From Anaerocolumna cellulosilytica (GTDB taxonomy: Bacteria; Bacillota; Clostridia; Lachnospirales; Lachnospiraceae): a stretch of DNA of 64,000 bases. Under the pieces are notes generated by a model. That model had not been told where the DNA came from. It did no database searches and saw only the letters and a list, made by a program, of their open reading frames with translations. The stretch is from NCBI RefSeq assembly GCF_014218335.1, contig NZ_AP023367.1, forward strand, positions 5,332,001 to 5,396,000. Reading direction: 5' to 3'. The position numbers and the translations under genes were made by a program. Shown in pieces: positions 27,508 through 36,458 of the stretch. Position 1 is the stretch's first letter, and each line of letters begins with the position of its first letter.

Positions 27508-29520
27508 CTATCTGTCATTTTCATCTCTGATATTCTGGGGCAGCACCCACATAAAAAAGAGTGCCTTCGCTGCTTTTTCTTTTGTTACGAATTTTTTAGG
27601 TTCTAACTCTTTACCATTTATCATTTTTCCTCTTTGAATTCCCTTTTCACACCGAATCAGTCCCAGCTTGTAGCTTTCTGAAACCTTAAAGTAAAGGGTC
27701 TTATTAATTTCTTTAGTATCTGCTACTTTATTCCAGGGTGTTAGCGGATAATACATGGCAGATTCTCCTGCTAAATTCGGATCATATAACGGGTCATGGG
27801 GCGAAAGATTCGTTTCATTGTAATCTGTCATATATTTTGGCTTTCTATATTTGCCATTTCTGTCTTTTCCGAATTTTATTACATATGCATCGTAAAGGAT
27901 TCCACCCATAACCTCTCTTGTAAGGGGTTCTATACCATCCTCTAACGGCAGATTAATCTTCCACATTTTATTAAGTGCTTCTGTAAATGCTTTGGTTGTA
28001 ATAACTTCCTTGGGATGAAACAGCCCCTCATCGTCCTTACTTAAGACATCAAGTTTTATCAGCTTTTCAATCTGATTTCTATAATAAGCATTTTCTCCGG
28101 TTCTTATATCTTTCGCTATTTCAGGATATACCCCCTCCCAATCACCGCTTTCAATTGCTTCTTTTACCACCGGTTTTAAATATGAAGCAATGGGAATCTG
28201 CTGCTTTGTGATATCCGTTACCAGAATTCGTGCCCACTGCTTTGATAAAGCTTCCTTGTAATGAGTACCGTCACTGCTGCCGGATGGATTCCCGTTCGCA
28301 TAACTGCCAGAATTAGTCTTACTTGGCACTTCTCCTGCTTCGATGGATAAAAACATGGCTGAAGCAGCACCTCCGCCAATTTTTTCTATAAAACGAATAC
28401 TTTCTTCATAAAGATCTAGCACATCAATCCCATATTCACTTACTACAGTCTTCATAATCCTCGGAAAATCAATACCCGGACAATTAGAATTCTTAAATCC
28501 GTTTAGAACTATATTTCCCTCTGTGGTTTTATTTCCATCAATTCTTGTCATAGGTGTGACGAATATGGGTATAATACCTCTAGAACGAATAGCAGGAATA
28601 TAAACTTCGCGTATCCATGCCTCATAAGTCTCAGCTGTGGCACCTCTGCCAAACCTCGCCGATGGACCTGCTTCCGGTCCTGTTGATTCATCATTATGTC
28701 CTGACTGCACCAGAAGATAATCCCCTTCTCTGCCTTTCATAAGAATTTCGTTAAACCTGCCTTCACAATACATGGACTTAAAAGATCGGCCTCCCATAGA
28801 ATAATTGATAACCTCTGCCTGATTTAAATCGAATAAGTCATCAAATACCTGTCCCCAACCCGACATCCCAGCTTCTTCAAAAATATAGGTTTTAACCGTA
28901 GAATCACCAAGGGTAAAAATCACTGGCCTTTGCTTATTATCTCGTTTTATGGTTTCAAGTTCTGTTATAGTGATTTCTGCAATACCTACTTCCGGTATAA
29001 TACCTTCCGGTTTCTTATCCTTTGTAAGAAATGGTTCTACTTCAATTTCGATATAGCTGCTGCCTGTCACAAAATCAAAGCACCAGGTATTGTCCTTCCA
29101 AACAGCTATGTTACTCTTTGTTACAAGACCCGCAGCATCCCAGGGACTGACATCTGTCATCCTGTCCGCCATCATACCAGATACTGCCACCGAGGTTTGC
29201 TCCGGGACAGACGACGTTTTAACTTCCACCCTGTAAGCTCCCGGTTTTTCAACATTGACACGAAATATTAAGCCTCCATAGTTATAATGATTCAGATTTT
29301 CCCAAGTGATAGTCTCCTCAGTCTCTTGTACTACACAGCCTTTTTCTGTAATTGCAATACGCTCCGTTGAAACCTGTCTTTTCCAGATACCAGAAGTTAT
29401 GTTTACAAAGCCATACCCTCTCTTATCAGAATACAAGGGAACCTTGCCATCCTTTAAGGCTTCCAGTCTAGTATCCTCCTTTTTCATACCAGCAGAAAAA
29501 TTGAAATTTATTTTTTTCAT
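27508..29520 (-). CDS. Rhamnogalacturonan-acetylesterase-like SGNH hydrolase with SLH-like C-terminus
   Basis: 670-residue three-part protein. Residues 1-190 look like a beta-rich, galactose-binding-type domain. Residues 205-450 are an SGNH/GDSL esterase close to rhamnogalacturonan acetylesterases: FTLGDSTVKT (Ser nucleophile), SMGGRS, QSGHND and DGTHY with the catalytic His. Residues 465-665 contain segments like SLH repeats (GLFHPKEVITTKAFTEAL; PKKFVTKEKAAKALFFMW). No signal peptide is visible, so a surface role for the SLH-like part would be hard to explain. It may be a structural add-on domain. It removes acetyl groups from pectin fragments by inference from fold and context. Confidence 0.8.
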   Translation of the reverse strand: MKKINFNFSAGMKKEDTRLEALKDGKVPLYSDKRGYGFVNITSGIWKRQVSTERIAITEKGCVVQETEETITWENLNHYNYGGLIFRVNVEKPGAYRVEVKTSSVPEQTSVAVSGMMADRMTDVSPWDAAGLVTKSNIAVWKDNTWCFDFVTGSSYIEIEVEPFLTKDKKPEGIIPEVGIAEITITELETIKRDNKQRPVIFTLGDSTVKTYIFEEAGMSGWGQVFDDLFDLNQAEVINYSMGGRSFKSMYCEGRFNEILMKGREGDYLLVQSGHNDESTGPEAGPSARFGRGATAETYEAWIREVYIPAIRSRGIIPIFVTPMTRIDGNKTTEGNIVLNGFKNSNCPGIDFPRIMKTVVSEYGIDVLDLYEESIRFIEKIGGGAASAMFLSIEAGEVPSKTNSGSYANGNPSGSSDGTHYKEALSKQWARILVTDITKQQIPIASYLKPVVKEAIESGDWEGVYPEIAKDIRTGENAYYRNQIEKLIKLDVLSKDDEGLFHPKEVITTKAFTEALNKMWKINLPLEDGIEPLTREVMGGILYDAYVIKFGKDRNGKYRKPKYMTDYNETNLSPHDPLYDPNLAGESAMYYPLTPWNKVADTKEINKTLYFKVSESYKLGLIRCEKGIQRGKMINGKELEPKKFVTKEKAAKALFFMWVLPQNIRDENDR

Positions 29521-29664
29521 GTACTATATGCTCCTTTAATTTACCATTACTTAACGGCTGCTTCTATATACAATTTATGTTCTAATTTTAGCATTTTCAT
29601 ACCATACATACTTGTCATATCTAGGTTTTTCTGTGACAATTATTGCAGTAATTAATAAACAACA

Positions 29665-29699
29665 AAACCAGAGTAACCCATATAGGATGCTCCGGTCTT
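29665..29699 (-). terminator. Terminator after ksgA
   Basis: On the minus strand AAGACCGGAGCATCC and GGGTTACTCTGGTTTTGTT form an imperfect stem followed by a T-rich run. It closes the tatD-ksgA unit. Confidence 0.6.
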
Positions 29700-29722
29700 G
29701 CTTTAGATTTCTATTTTTTTAA

Positions 29723-30592
29723 TCAGTGAATTTTATCATACAAAATATCAGAAAGTCTTGCAAATTGCTCTAAAGTTAATGCTTCTCCACGGATAGTCGG
29801 GGATACTCCAAGCGCTTTAATAGCCTCTGCAATCACCTCTTTTGTTAAGTTGATTTCTGTTCCATTATATAACCCGTTTTGTAATGTCTTACGGCGTTGG
29901 TTAAAGGAAGCACGGATTAGCTTAAATAATAACTTTTCATCCTTAATAACCACAGGCTTATTCTCATGAAGCGTAAGGCGGATAACTGCTGAACCGACAT
30001 TGGGTCTTGGCATAAAGCAGTTAGGCGGAACATTCGCTGCAATATAAGGCTTGGCATAATACTGCACCGCAAGAGATAAAGCCCCATAATCTTTACTGCC
30101 GGGTCCTGACTGCATACGTTCTGCCACTTCCTTTTGCACCATAACAGTTATATTATCAACAGGTACTAAAGCTTCAAATAATCCCATAATAATTGGAGTT
30201 GTTATATAATAAGGAAGATTTGCTACTATCTTTACCGGTCTGCCCTGATTTTTTTCCTGTACCAGTGCATTTAAGTCCACTTTTAGGATATCTTCATTTA
30301 TTACACTTACATTAGAATACTCTGACAGGGTATCTTCTAATATAGGTATTAGTTTTTTATCGATTTCGACGGCTACTACTTCTCTGGCAGCCTCACATAA
30401 ATACTGGGTCAGGGTTCCAATACCCGGTCCGATTTCCAGTACAAGATCATCTTTTGTTATCTCTGCTGCCTTAATAATCTTTTCCAGTACATGGGTATCA
30501 ATTAAAAAGTTTTGGCCAAACTTCTTCTGGAATACAAAACGGTATTTATTTAATATTTCTATGGTTTCCTTGGGATTACCTAATGTAGCCAT
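29723..30592 (-). CDS. ksgA: 16S rRNA dimethyladenosine transferase
   Basis: 289-residue rRNA methyltransferase that dimethylates two adjacent adenosines near the 3' end of 16S rRNA. KsgA motifs are clear: KKFGQNFLID (residues 23-32), VLEIGPGIGTLTQYL (SAM-binding motif I) and the catalytic NLPYYITTPI. The C-terminal helical domain is complete. It follows tatD by about 88 bases in the same direction. In Bacillus the order is metS-tatD-yabE-rnmV-ksgA; here no RNase M5 gene stands between tatD and ksgA. Confidence 0.97.
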   Translation of the reverse strand: MATLGNPKETIEILNKYRFVFQKKFGQNFLIDTHVLEKIIKAAEITKDDLVLEIGPGIGTLTQYLCEAAREVVAVEIDKKLIPILEDTLSEYSNVSVINEDILKVDLNALVQEKNQGRPVKIVANLPYYITTPIIMGLFEALVPVDNITVMVQKEVAERMQSGPGSKDYGALSLAVQYYAKPYIAANVPPNCFMPRPNVGSAVIRLTLHENKPVVIKDEKLLFKLIRASFNQRRKTLQNGLYNGTEINLTKEVIAEAIKALGVSPTIRGEALTLEQFARLSDILYDKIH

Positions 30593-30680
30593 TCCTTACC
30601 TCACTTTTAATTTCATATATAATAGTATCCATTCTCAGCTATTCTTTAAGCCTTCTAAAAGAAGCACTTTATACATGTCC

Positions 30681-31445
30681 TTAGATAAAACCATACAATC
30701 TCTTGGCATTCTCTTCTGTTATACGGACAACCTCATCATATGCAACGCCTTTTAGTTCTGCAATTTTTTCTGCTACCTGTTTTAGATACAGGGAGCAATT
30801 TCTCTTTCCTCTGTTCGGTTCTGGTGTTAAATAAGGGCTGTCGGTTTCTAAAACCAGCGCATCAAGGGGTGCATATTCTACCACTTCCTTTAACTTTTTT
30901 CCGTTTTTAAAGGTTATCACACCACCGATTCCGAGGTAAAAGCCCATATTCAGATATTCTCTAGCCATTTCCACTCCATAGGAAAAGCAGTGAATAACTC
31001 CCCCTGTTTCCTTTAGATTTGCTCCTTTTATCATATCAAGTGTATCCGCCGCCGCATCTCTGCTATGAATTACTGCGGGTAATTTTACTTCTTTCGCAAG
31101 TTCCATCTGTCGTTCAAACCAAATTTTTTGAACCTCCGGTTCTGTCTTCCAATAATAGTCAAGCCCTATTTCACCTACAGCTACTACTTTAGGTTCTTTT
31201 GCTGCCTTTTTAAGCCAGTCAAAATTTTCTTCATTTAGTTCGGCTGCTTCCTCAGGATGAACACCTATTGCTCCATATACAAAAGGAAATCGTTTTGTTA
31301 ATTCCAAAGTCTTTTTTGAGGTTTCAATACTCGCACCTATATTTACTATATAGCCAATTCCTTCTGCTTCAAAACTTTTCAGCAATTCTTCCCTATCTTT
31401 ATCAAAAGCCTCATCATCATAATGGGCATGTGTTTCAAATATCAT
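30681..31445 (-). CDS. tatD: TatD-family metal-dependent hydrolase
   Basis: 254-residue TIM-barrel hydrolase. The N-terminal ETHAHYD gives the HxH metal pair; GEIGLDYYW, VIHSRDA, GVIHCFS and ETDSPYL give the remaining ligands in order. TatD proteins are metal-dependent DNases, including 3'-5' exonucleases. GGAGG precedes the ATG at 31445; the ORF remains open to 31484 but without a ribosome site. It is upstream of ksgA in the conserved metG-tatD-ksgA neighbourhood, although here the cotJ operon has come between metG and tatD. Confidence 0.95.
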   Translation of the reverse strand: MIFETHAHYDDEAFDKDREELLKSFEAEGIGYIVNIGASIETSKKTLELTKRFPFVYGAIGVHPEEAAELNEENFDWLKKAAKEPKVVAVGEIGLDYYWKTEPEVQKIWFERQMELAKEVKLPAVIHSRDAAADTLDMIKGANLKETGGVIHCFSYGVEMAREYLNMGFYLGIGGVITFKNGKKLKEVVEYAPLDALVLETDSPYLTPEPNRGKRNCSLYLKQVAEKIAELKGVAYDEVVRITEENAKRLYGFI

Positions 31446-31843
31446 ATAGCCTCCACATTTTCCGTATAAAACAACCCGTTTCAATTAAACTTACTGCATA
31501 TCTATAGTTAATCAGGTCGTGATAACCTGACACTAAAATTCAATACATTTTTTTAACAAAATTTTTAACATTATATAGTGTAACCGCAAAATGCGTATTC
31601 TTTCCACTTTAATTCCTTAGTATTATAAGTGAAAATAAGACAGATGTCCATGTTTTTTCAAATTCACGTATAAATTATGGGTAAAATGCTTTTAATTCCT
31701 AGTATTTTCTCTCTTTATACATGATAAACTAATTGTGAGGATGTATGTCCTTTTATTTGTTAAATAAAACCTTTACCTAGGTAATTGCGAAACTGTTATT
31801 TTATGTGTCAATTGTCTATCATTAAAAGGAAGGAGTCCAAAGT
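31446..31843. other. Divergent intergenic region tatD/cotJ, with dispersed palindrome copy 3
   Basis: A 398-base A/T-rich gap that must hold the tatD and cotJ promoters. I could not pick a convincing sigma-E site for cotJ. At 31782-31820, TAATTGCGAAACTGTTATTTTATGTG is the reverse complement of the CACATAAATGACTGTTTCGCAA block of the copy at 41831-41850, so this is a third member of the TTGCGAAAC family, in inverse orientation. No ORF is evident. Confidence 0.5.
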
Positions 31844-32083
31844 ATGGATATATATCAGGCAGATTTAACCATAGTCCCAAAAGATTGTGAAATCCAAGGC
31901 ATTCCCAAATTGCCATGTGATGAGCCGGATACCAGTGCATTATCTATGCCTGCACTTGGTATGGCCTATGTACCGGTGCAACGATTTCGTGAACTTTACG
32001 ATTTAAGTACCGGCTTACAGACAGGTACTATTTTTAAAGAGTTAGATTTACCTTTTTATGGGATAGGAGGTACTTTACTATGA
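31844..32083 (+). CDS. cotJA: Spore coat associated protein CotJA
   Basis: 79-residue small protein of the CotJA family, with a Pro-rich middle and the characteristic ALGMAYVPVQRFRELYD. In Bacillus cotJABC is a mother-cell operon whose products enter the spore coat. AAGGAAGGAG precedes the ATG. It overlaps cotJB by four bases (ATGA). It marks the organism as a spore former. Confidence 0.9.
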   Translation: MDIYQADLTIVPKDCEIQGIPKLPCDEPDTSALSMPALGMAYVPVQRFRELYDLSTGLQTGTIFKELDLPFYGIGGTLL

Positions 32084-32334
32084 GTGATAACAAGTGCAAT
32101 ACCATGAAAAACTTGTTGGAAGTAAGTTTTGCTCTGGATGACCTCCGATTATTTCTAGATACCCACCCATATGAAAAGGAAGCCATTAGCTGCTATCAAA
32201 TCTATAAAGACCAAAGGAATAAAGTTCTGGAGGACTATGAACAGAACTTTGGCCCTATACTTTCTTACAATGTCAATGATGAAAATCAGTGGATTTGGAT
32301 TGAAACCCCATGGCCCTGGGAAGGAGAGGTGTAA
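32080..32334 (+). CDS. cotJB: Spore coat protein CotJB
   Basis: 84-residue protein matching the CotJB family: EVSFALDDLRLFLDTHP near the N-terminus and a Trp-rich tail (ENQWIWIETPWPWEGEV). Its start overlaps the cotJA stop, and the cotJC start follows its stop by two bases. Its exact role in the coat is not known; it depends on CotJC in Bacillus. Confidence 0.92.
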   Translation: MSDNKCNTMKNLLEVSFALDDLRLFLDTHPYEKEAISCYQIYKDQRNKVLEDYEQNFGPILSYNVNDENQWIWIETPWPWEGEV

Positions 32335-32336
32335 TT

Positions 32337-32948
32337 ATGTGGTCCTATGAAAGAAGACTGCAATATCCGGTTAAGATAACAAAACCCAATCCAAAAATGG
32401 CACAGCTTATTATGAGCCAGTTTGGTGGTCCTGACGGCGAATTGGCGGCATCCATGCGGTATCTCTCCCAGCGTTATTCCATGCCTTATAAAGAAGTAGC
32501 CGGACTCCTTACGGATATCGGAACGGAAGAACTTGCTCATATGGAGATTATTAGTGCCATTGTATTTCAATTAACAAAAAATTTATCACTGGAAGAAATT
32601 AAAACAGGGGGCTTTGATGCCTATTACATTGACCATACAACCGCCCTATGGCCCCAAGCAGCCGGCGGTATTCCCTTTAATACGTGTTTCTTTCAGTCCA
32701 AAGGCGATGTATTGACAGACCTTCATGAAGATCTGGCTGCGGAACAGAAGGCCCGCACCACTTATGATAATATTCTCCGTCTAATAACAGACCCTGAAAT
32801 TGTAGACCCCATAAAGTTCTTACGAGAACGTGAAGTCGTTCACTATCAACGTTTCGGTGAAGCTATGGTAAGAGTACAGGAACGATTAGATTCTAAGAAT
32901 TTTTATGCCATGAATCTGGAAATCGATAAGCTTATGGCAAATAAATAG
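32337..32948 (+). CDS. cotJC: Spore coat protein CotJC, manganese catalase family
   Basis: 203-residue four-helix-bundle protein of the manganese catalase family, beginning MWSYERRLQYPVKI. Metal-ligand type residues are seen in DIGTEELAHMEI, HEDLAAEQKA and EREVVHYQRFGEA. GAGGTG before the ATG at 32337 supports this start. It is the third gene of cotJABC and ends at a hairpin terminator. It would protect the spore coat from peroxide, by family analogy. Confidence 0.95.
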   Translation: MWSYERRLQYPVKITKPNPKMAQLIMSQFGGPDGELAASMRYLSQRYSMPYKEVAGLLTDIGTEELAHMEIISAIVFQLTKNLSLEEIKTGGFDAYYIDHTTALWPQAAGGIPFNTCFFQSKGDVLTDLHEDLAAEQKARTTYDNILRLITDPEIVDPIKFLREREVVHYQRFGEAMVRVQERLDSKNFYAMNLEIDKLMANK

Positions 32949-32993
32949 AAATCCCCTAGGACAAAAATTATTGTATTATAAACTTCTATAGAA

Positions 32994-33046
32994 AAAATCC
33001 ATGGTACCTTCTGTTACACACGGCTTACAGAACGTTCATGGATTTC
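32994..33046. terminator. Nested-hairpin terminator between cotJC and metG
   Basis: AAATCCATG (32995-33003) pairs with CATGGATTT (33037-33045). The loop contains TTCTGT with ACAGAA. A-rich and T-rich flanks suit both convergent genes. Confidence 0.7.
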
Positions 33047-33081
33047 TTCTTTGTTAATTTATACCAGACAATTTTATTTTA

Positions 33082-35058
33082 TTAGCAGATTTCCGCTCCG
33101 GAAGGCATACTCTTTTCAGGTGCCAATAATGCCAGCACACCATTTTCGTCTTCTGCACAAAGCAACATACCCTCTGATACTACTCCTGCTAATTTAGCTG
33201 GTTTTAAGTTTACTAGTACCATTACTTTTTTACCCACCATCTCCTCTGGTGTATAGTGTGCTTTAATACCTGATACGATTTGTTTTACCTGATTTCCGAT
33301 TTTAACCTGGGAACATAGTAACTTTTTAGATTTTGGTACTGCTTCACAGGCTATAATTTCACCTACCTGGAATTGCAGTTTCATAAAATCTTCATAAGAT
33401 ATCTCTTCCTTTGCAGGAATATCAATAATAATCTCTTCCCTTGCCTCGCTTGAAGCAGCCTCTGTATCTCCTTCTGAAGGATCAGATGCCTTACGTGCTT
33501 TAACCTTTTCTAGTATTTCTTTAACATCCAGTCTTGCGAATAAGATTTCAGGTGTTTTTGTTACTGTGTTTCCTGAGGTATATAAGCCAAAGGTTTGTAA
33601 TTCCTCCATATTTCTAAGGCTTGTATTCAGCTGGCTTACTATCTTATCAGCCGTTTCTGGCATAAAAGCCTTCAATAAGCTTGCACCAATACAAATACTC
33701 TCAACCAGATTATATAAAACTTCTTCCAGCCTCTTATGACTGCTTTCTTCTTTTGCCAAAATCCAAGGCATGGTTTCATCGATATATTTATTACATCTTT
33801 TAAATAAGGTAAATATTTCAGAAATGGCATCCGCCACCCTAAGCTGTTCCATCTTAGCTTCTACTTTTTTAGGAGTTTCAAGAGCAAGTTTTTTCAACTC
33901 TTCATCAATCGGTTCTGTTACTCCGGAACAATTTACCACGCCATTAAAATATTTATTAGACATGGATATCGTACGATTCACAAGGTTGCCAAGGGTATTA
34001 GCGAGGTCGGAATTCATCCTCTCCACCATAAGCTCCCAGGTGATTACACCATCATTATCAAAGGGCATTTCATGAAGTACAAAGTAGCGTACTGCATCTA
34101 CGCCAAAAAAATCAACCAGTTCATCGGCGTATAATACATTTCCTTTGGATTTGCTCATTTTCCCTTCACCCTGTAATAACCAGGGATGACCAAATACTTG
34201 TTTTGGAAGAGGTACTTCAAGAGCCATTAGCATAATCGGCCAATAGATTGTATGAAAACGCAAAATATCTTTTCCAATCAGATGCAAATCTGCCGGCCAG
34301 AACTTTTTGTACAACTCTTCATGATTTCCGTCCGTATCATAACCAATTCCTGTAATATAATTGCTTAAAGCATCAAGCCATACATAGACAACATGCTTAT
34401 CATCAAAATCTACCGGTATTCCCCATTTAAAGGAAGTTCTTGATACACACAAATCTTGTAACCCCGGAAGAAGAAAATTATTCATCATTTCATTCTTTCT
34501 AGATTCAGGCTGAATAAATTCAGGATGAGTATTGATGTGCTCAATTAGTCTGTCTGTATATTTGCTAAGCTTTAAAAAGTAGGCTTCTTCCTTTGCCGGC
34601 TGTACTTCTCTGCCGCAATCCGGACATTTGCCGTCTGCTAGCTGCGATGAGGTAAAAAAGGATTCACAAGGAGTACAATACATTCCTTCATAAAATCCTT
34701 TATAAATATCACCTTTCTCATAAAGCTTTTTAAAAATCTTCTGAACCTGTTTTTCATGGTATTCATCCGTTGTACGGATGAAGTTATCATAAGAAGTATT
34801 CATTAAATCCCAGATTCCCCTAATCTGTCCGGCAATCTCATCTACAAACGCTTTAGGAGTTATACTTGCAGCAGAGGCTTTATCTTCAATCTTCTGACCG
34901 TGCTCATCTGTTCCTGTCTGGAAAAACACTTCATAACCCTGCTGTCTCTTAAATCTGGCTATGCTGTCGGCAAGGACAATTTCATAGCTGTTTCCGATAT
35001 GAGGCTTTCCGGAAGTATATGCAATAGCAGTTGTAATATAATAGGGTTTTTTACTCAT
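33082..35058 (-). CDS. metG: Methionyl-tRNA synthetase
   Basis: 658-residue class I synthetase that charges tRNA-Met. KPHIGNSYE is the HIGH-type motif, KMSKSKGNV the KMSKS loop, and CTPC with CPDC forms the zinc knuckle. The C-terminal 110 residues, after an acidic linker, form a dimerising tRNA-binding domain (FMKLQFQVGEIIACEAV). AAGGAGG precedes the ATG at 35058. Expression is controlled by a T-box leader directly upstream. Confidence 0.97.
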   Translation of the reverse strand: MSKKPYYITTAIAYTSGKPHIGNSYEIVLADSIARFKRQQGYEVFFQTGTDEHGQKIEDKASAASITPKAFVDEIAGQIRGIWDLMNTSYDNFIRTTDEYHEKQVQKIFKKLYEKGDIYKGFYEGMYCTPCESFFTSSQLADGKCPDCGREVQPAKEEAYFLKLSKYTDRLIEHINTHPEFIQPESRKNEMMNNFLLPGLQDLCVSRTSFKWGIPVDFDDKHVVYVWLDALSNYITGIGYDTDGNHEELYKKFWPADLHLIGKDILRFHTIYWPIMLMALEVPLPKQVFGHPWLLQGEGKMSKSKGNVLYADELVDFFGVDAVRYFVLHEMPFDNDGVITWELMVERMNSDLANTLGNLVNRTISMSNKYFNGVVNCSGVTEPIDEELKKLALETPKKVEAKMEQLRVADAISEIFTLFKRCNKYIDETMPWILAKEESSHKRLEEVLYNLVESICIGASLLKAFMPETADKIVSQLNTSLRNMEELQTFGLYTSGNTVTKTPEILFARLDVKEILEKVKARKASDPSEGDTEAASSEAREEIIIDIPAKEEISYEDFMKLQFQVGEIIACEAVPKSKKLLCSQVKIGNQVKQIVSGIKAHYTPEEMVGKKVMVLVNLKPAKLAGVVSEGMLLCAEDENGVLALLAPEKSMPSGAEIC

Positions 35059-35078
35059 TTAATTTCCTCCTTAATATA

Positions 35079-35335
35079 AAAAAGCTCTCGTCTTCTTTTA
35101 AAGACGAGAGCTATATCCCGTGGTACCACTTTAATTCAGTCCGGCAAACCGAACCCTTTATAACTGTCTAATAACAGTATGTCACATAACGGGTGCATCC
35201 GTCGCAGCCTAAAAAAATTCCCTTCTCGGTGCGCAGCTCCAAGGCCATCTTCAGCAAATATTCCATGACTCCTTTTCAACTACCGGAGCTCTCTGTACAT
35301 TTCGTCTTTGCTTACTCTTCTTTTCACAGCTTTTA
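35079..35335 (-). ncRNA. T-box leader of metG
   Basis: On the minus strand, AAAGTGGTACCACGGG (35132-35117) is the T-box core that pairs with the uncharged tRNA acceptor end. A complex stem I precedes it, with an ATG at about 35266-35264 (GGAGTCATGGA) as likely Met specifier. The terminator AGCTCTCGTCTT/AAGACGAGAGCT followed by a T-run lies at 35112-35079. Uncharged tRNA-Met should stabilise the antiterminator and turn on metG. Confidence 0.93.
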
Positions 35336-35505
35336 TCCAGATATAATTATTTTAATATAGTTATATAGTTATCTCTAACTTGATATAGTCTATAGTATAT
35401 TCTATAAAACTGAAACTTAATCATTCACTAGAAGTTAGCATAGCATGCGGAGAAAATTTTGTCAACTGCCTCCGACTAAAACCTTTATAAAGGTGCAGTT
35501 CTTCT

Positions 35506-35946
35506 CTACTTTTTGCCTTCTTTAAATGCCTGAAAGATTTTATCTGCTATTTCTGGATTCACAGACTTAATATCATTTAAGTATACCAATGTGCTTCCCT
35601 TATACTCCTGAGCTTCTCCTAAAAGAATAATTTCAAAGGTAGAACGCAGAATATTTATTATACACTCTTCGCTATGATATGTATTACAGTTACGACATTC
35701 GTGGAGCATATATGCTAATGCATTAATTATTGTTTCATCATCATATAGCCTCATATCGCCAAAAGGTATATGTTCCATTCCTCCATCAACCATCGCACCA
35801 TTTTGTTTGATACAGGTTAAGAGCACTTGCCTGCAATAGCCGATAAGACATGCTTCCTTTTGACATTTGCCACAAGTATTCTCTGTCAGACAGCAGTGCT
35901 GTACCTGTGATATTAAACTGTCATAATTAAATGATAATACCGCCAT
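35506..35946 (-). CDS. Uncharacterised cysteine-rich protein
   Basis: 146 residues with no recognised domain. The N-terminal third has clustered cysteines (CCLTENTCGKCQKEAC and CRQVLLTC), and a second cluster follows near residue 85 (CRNC, then EEC). The spacing suggests a metal or iron-sulfur site or redox-active thiols. The C-terminal half looks helical. AAGGAA precedes the ATG. It is the third gene of an operon with a CcdA-TlpA fusion and an HxlR-type regulator, so a thiol-redox or metal-stress role is plausible. I do not know the family. Confidence 0.7.
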   Translation of the reverse strand: MAVLSFNYDSLISQVQHCCLTENTCGKCQKEACLIGYCRQVLLTCIKQNGAMVDGGMEHIPFGDMRLYDDETIINALAYMLHECRNCNTYHSEECIINILRSTFEIILLGEAQEYKGSTLVYLNDIKSVNPEIADKIFQAFKEGKK

Positions 35947-35990
35947 TTCTTATTCCTTCTTTCTTTTGTAAAAAACCTGTATTTAATACT

Positions 35991-36422
35991 TTAGTCCATG
36001 TCCTTTATTTCCATGTCCTCTTTTGTAACCACTTTGTTACAAACGGGACAATAATAGGAATGCTTAATGCTGTGCCCACACTCTTTATGAGTCAGCTTTT
36101 TATAACACTTTTTCAGATGCCTCTCTCCCCAAAGCAGCAAACCGGTAAATATATCTTCTAACTCCCGTCCGCTCTCCGTCAGATAATAGCGGTATCTGGG
36201 TGGGTGGGTCTGGTATAATTCGGTTCCGATTAATCCGTCACTCTCCAGAGTCTTAAGCCTTTCCGATAATAAGTTGGTAGGTATACCCTCCAGGCCATTT
36301 TGTATCTCCTTATAAGTATCCTTTCCCCTCATAATCTGATGTATTATTAAGAGAGTCCATTTGTCTCCAATAATATTTAATGTTTGTGCTATATTGCAGG
36401 GTATATTGTATTGATTTTTCAT
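35991..36422 (-). CDS. HxlR-family regulator with C-terminal zinc-ribbon-like tail
   Basis: 143-residue winged-helix repressor of the HxlR class, members of which sense aldehydes, thiol stress or disulfide stress. CNIAQTLNIIGDKWTLLI (with a Cys at about residue 8, where HxlR proteins often carry their sensor Cys) and GIPTNLLSERLKTLESDGLI identify the family. The last 30 residues add CGHSIKHSYYCPVCNKVV, which looks like a zinc ribbon and is not typical. GGAGAG before the ATG at 36422 supports this start. It is about 36 bases downstream of the CcdA-TlpA gene. Confidence 0.85.
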   Translation of the reverse strand: MKNQYNIPCNIAQTLNIIGDKWTLLIIHQIMRGKDTYKEIQNGLEGIPTNLLSERLKTLESDGLIGTELYQTHPPRYRYYLTESGRELEDIFTGLLLWGERHLKKCYKKLTHKECGHSIKHSYYCPVCNKVVTKEDMEIKDMD

Positions 36423-36458
36423 ATGCTCTCTCCATGGGACATTATTGAATATCACCGG

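Noticed and set aside
31700-31843. Sigma-E promoter for cotJABC
   Set aside because: Some partial matches (for example near ATACATGAT) exist, but none has both boxes at the right spacing, so no site is called.
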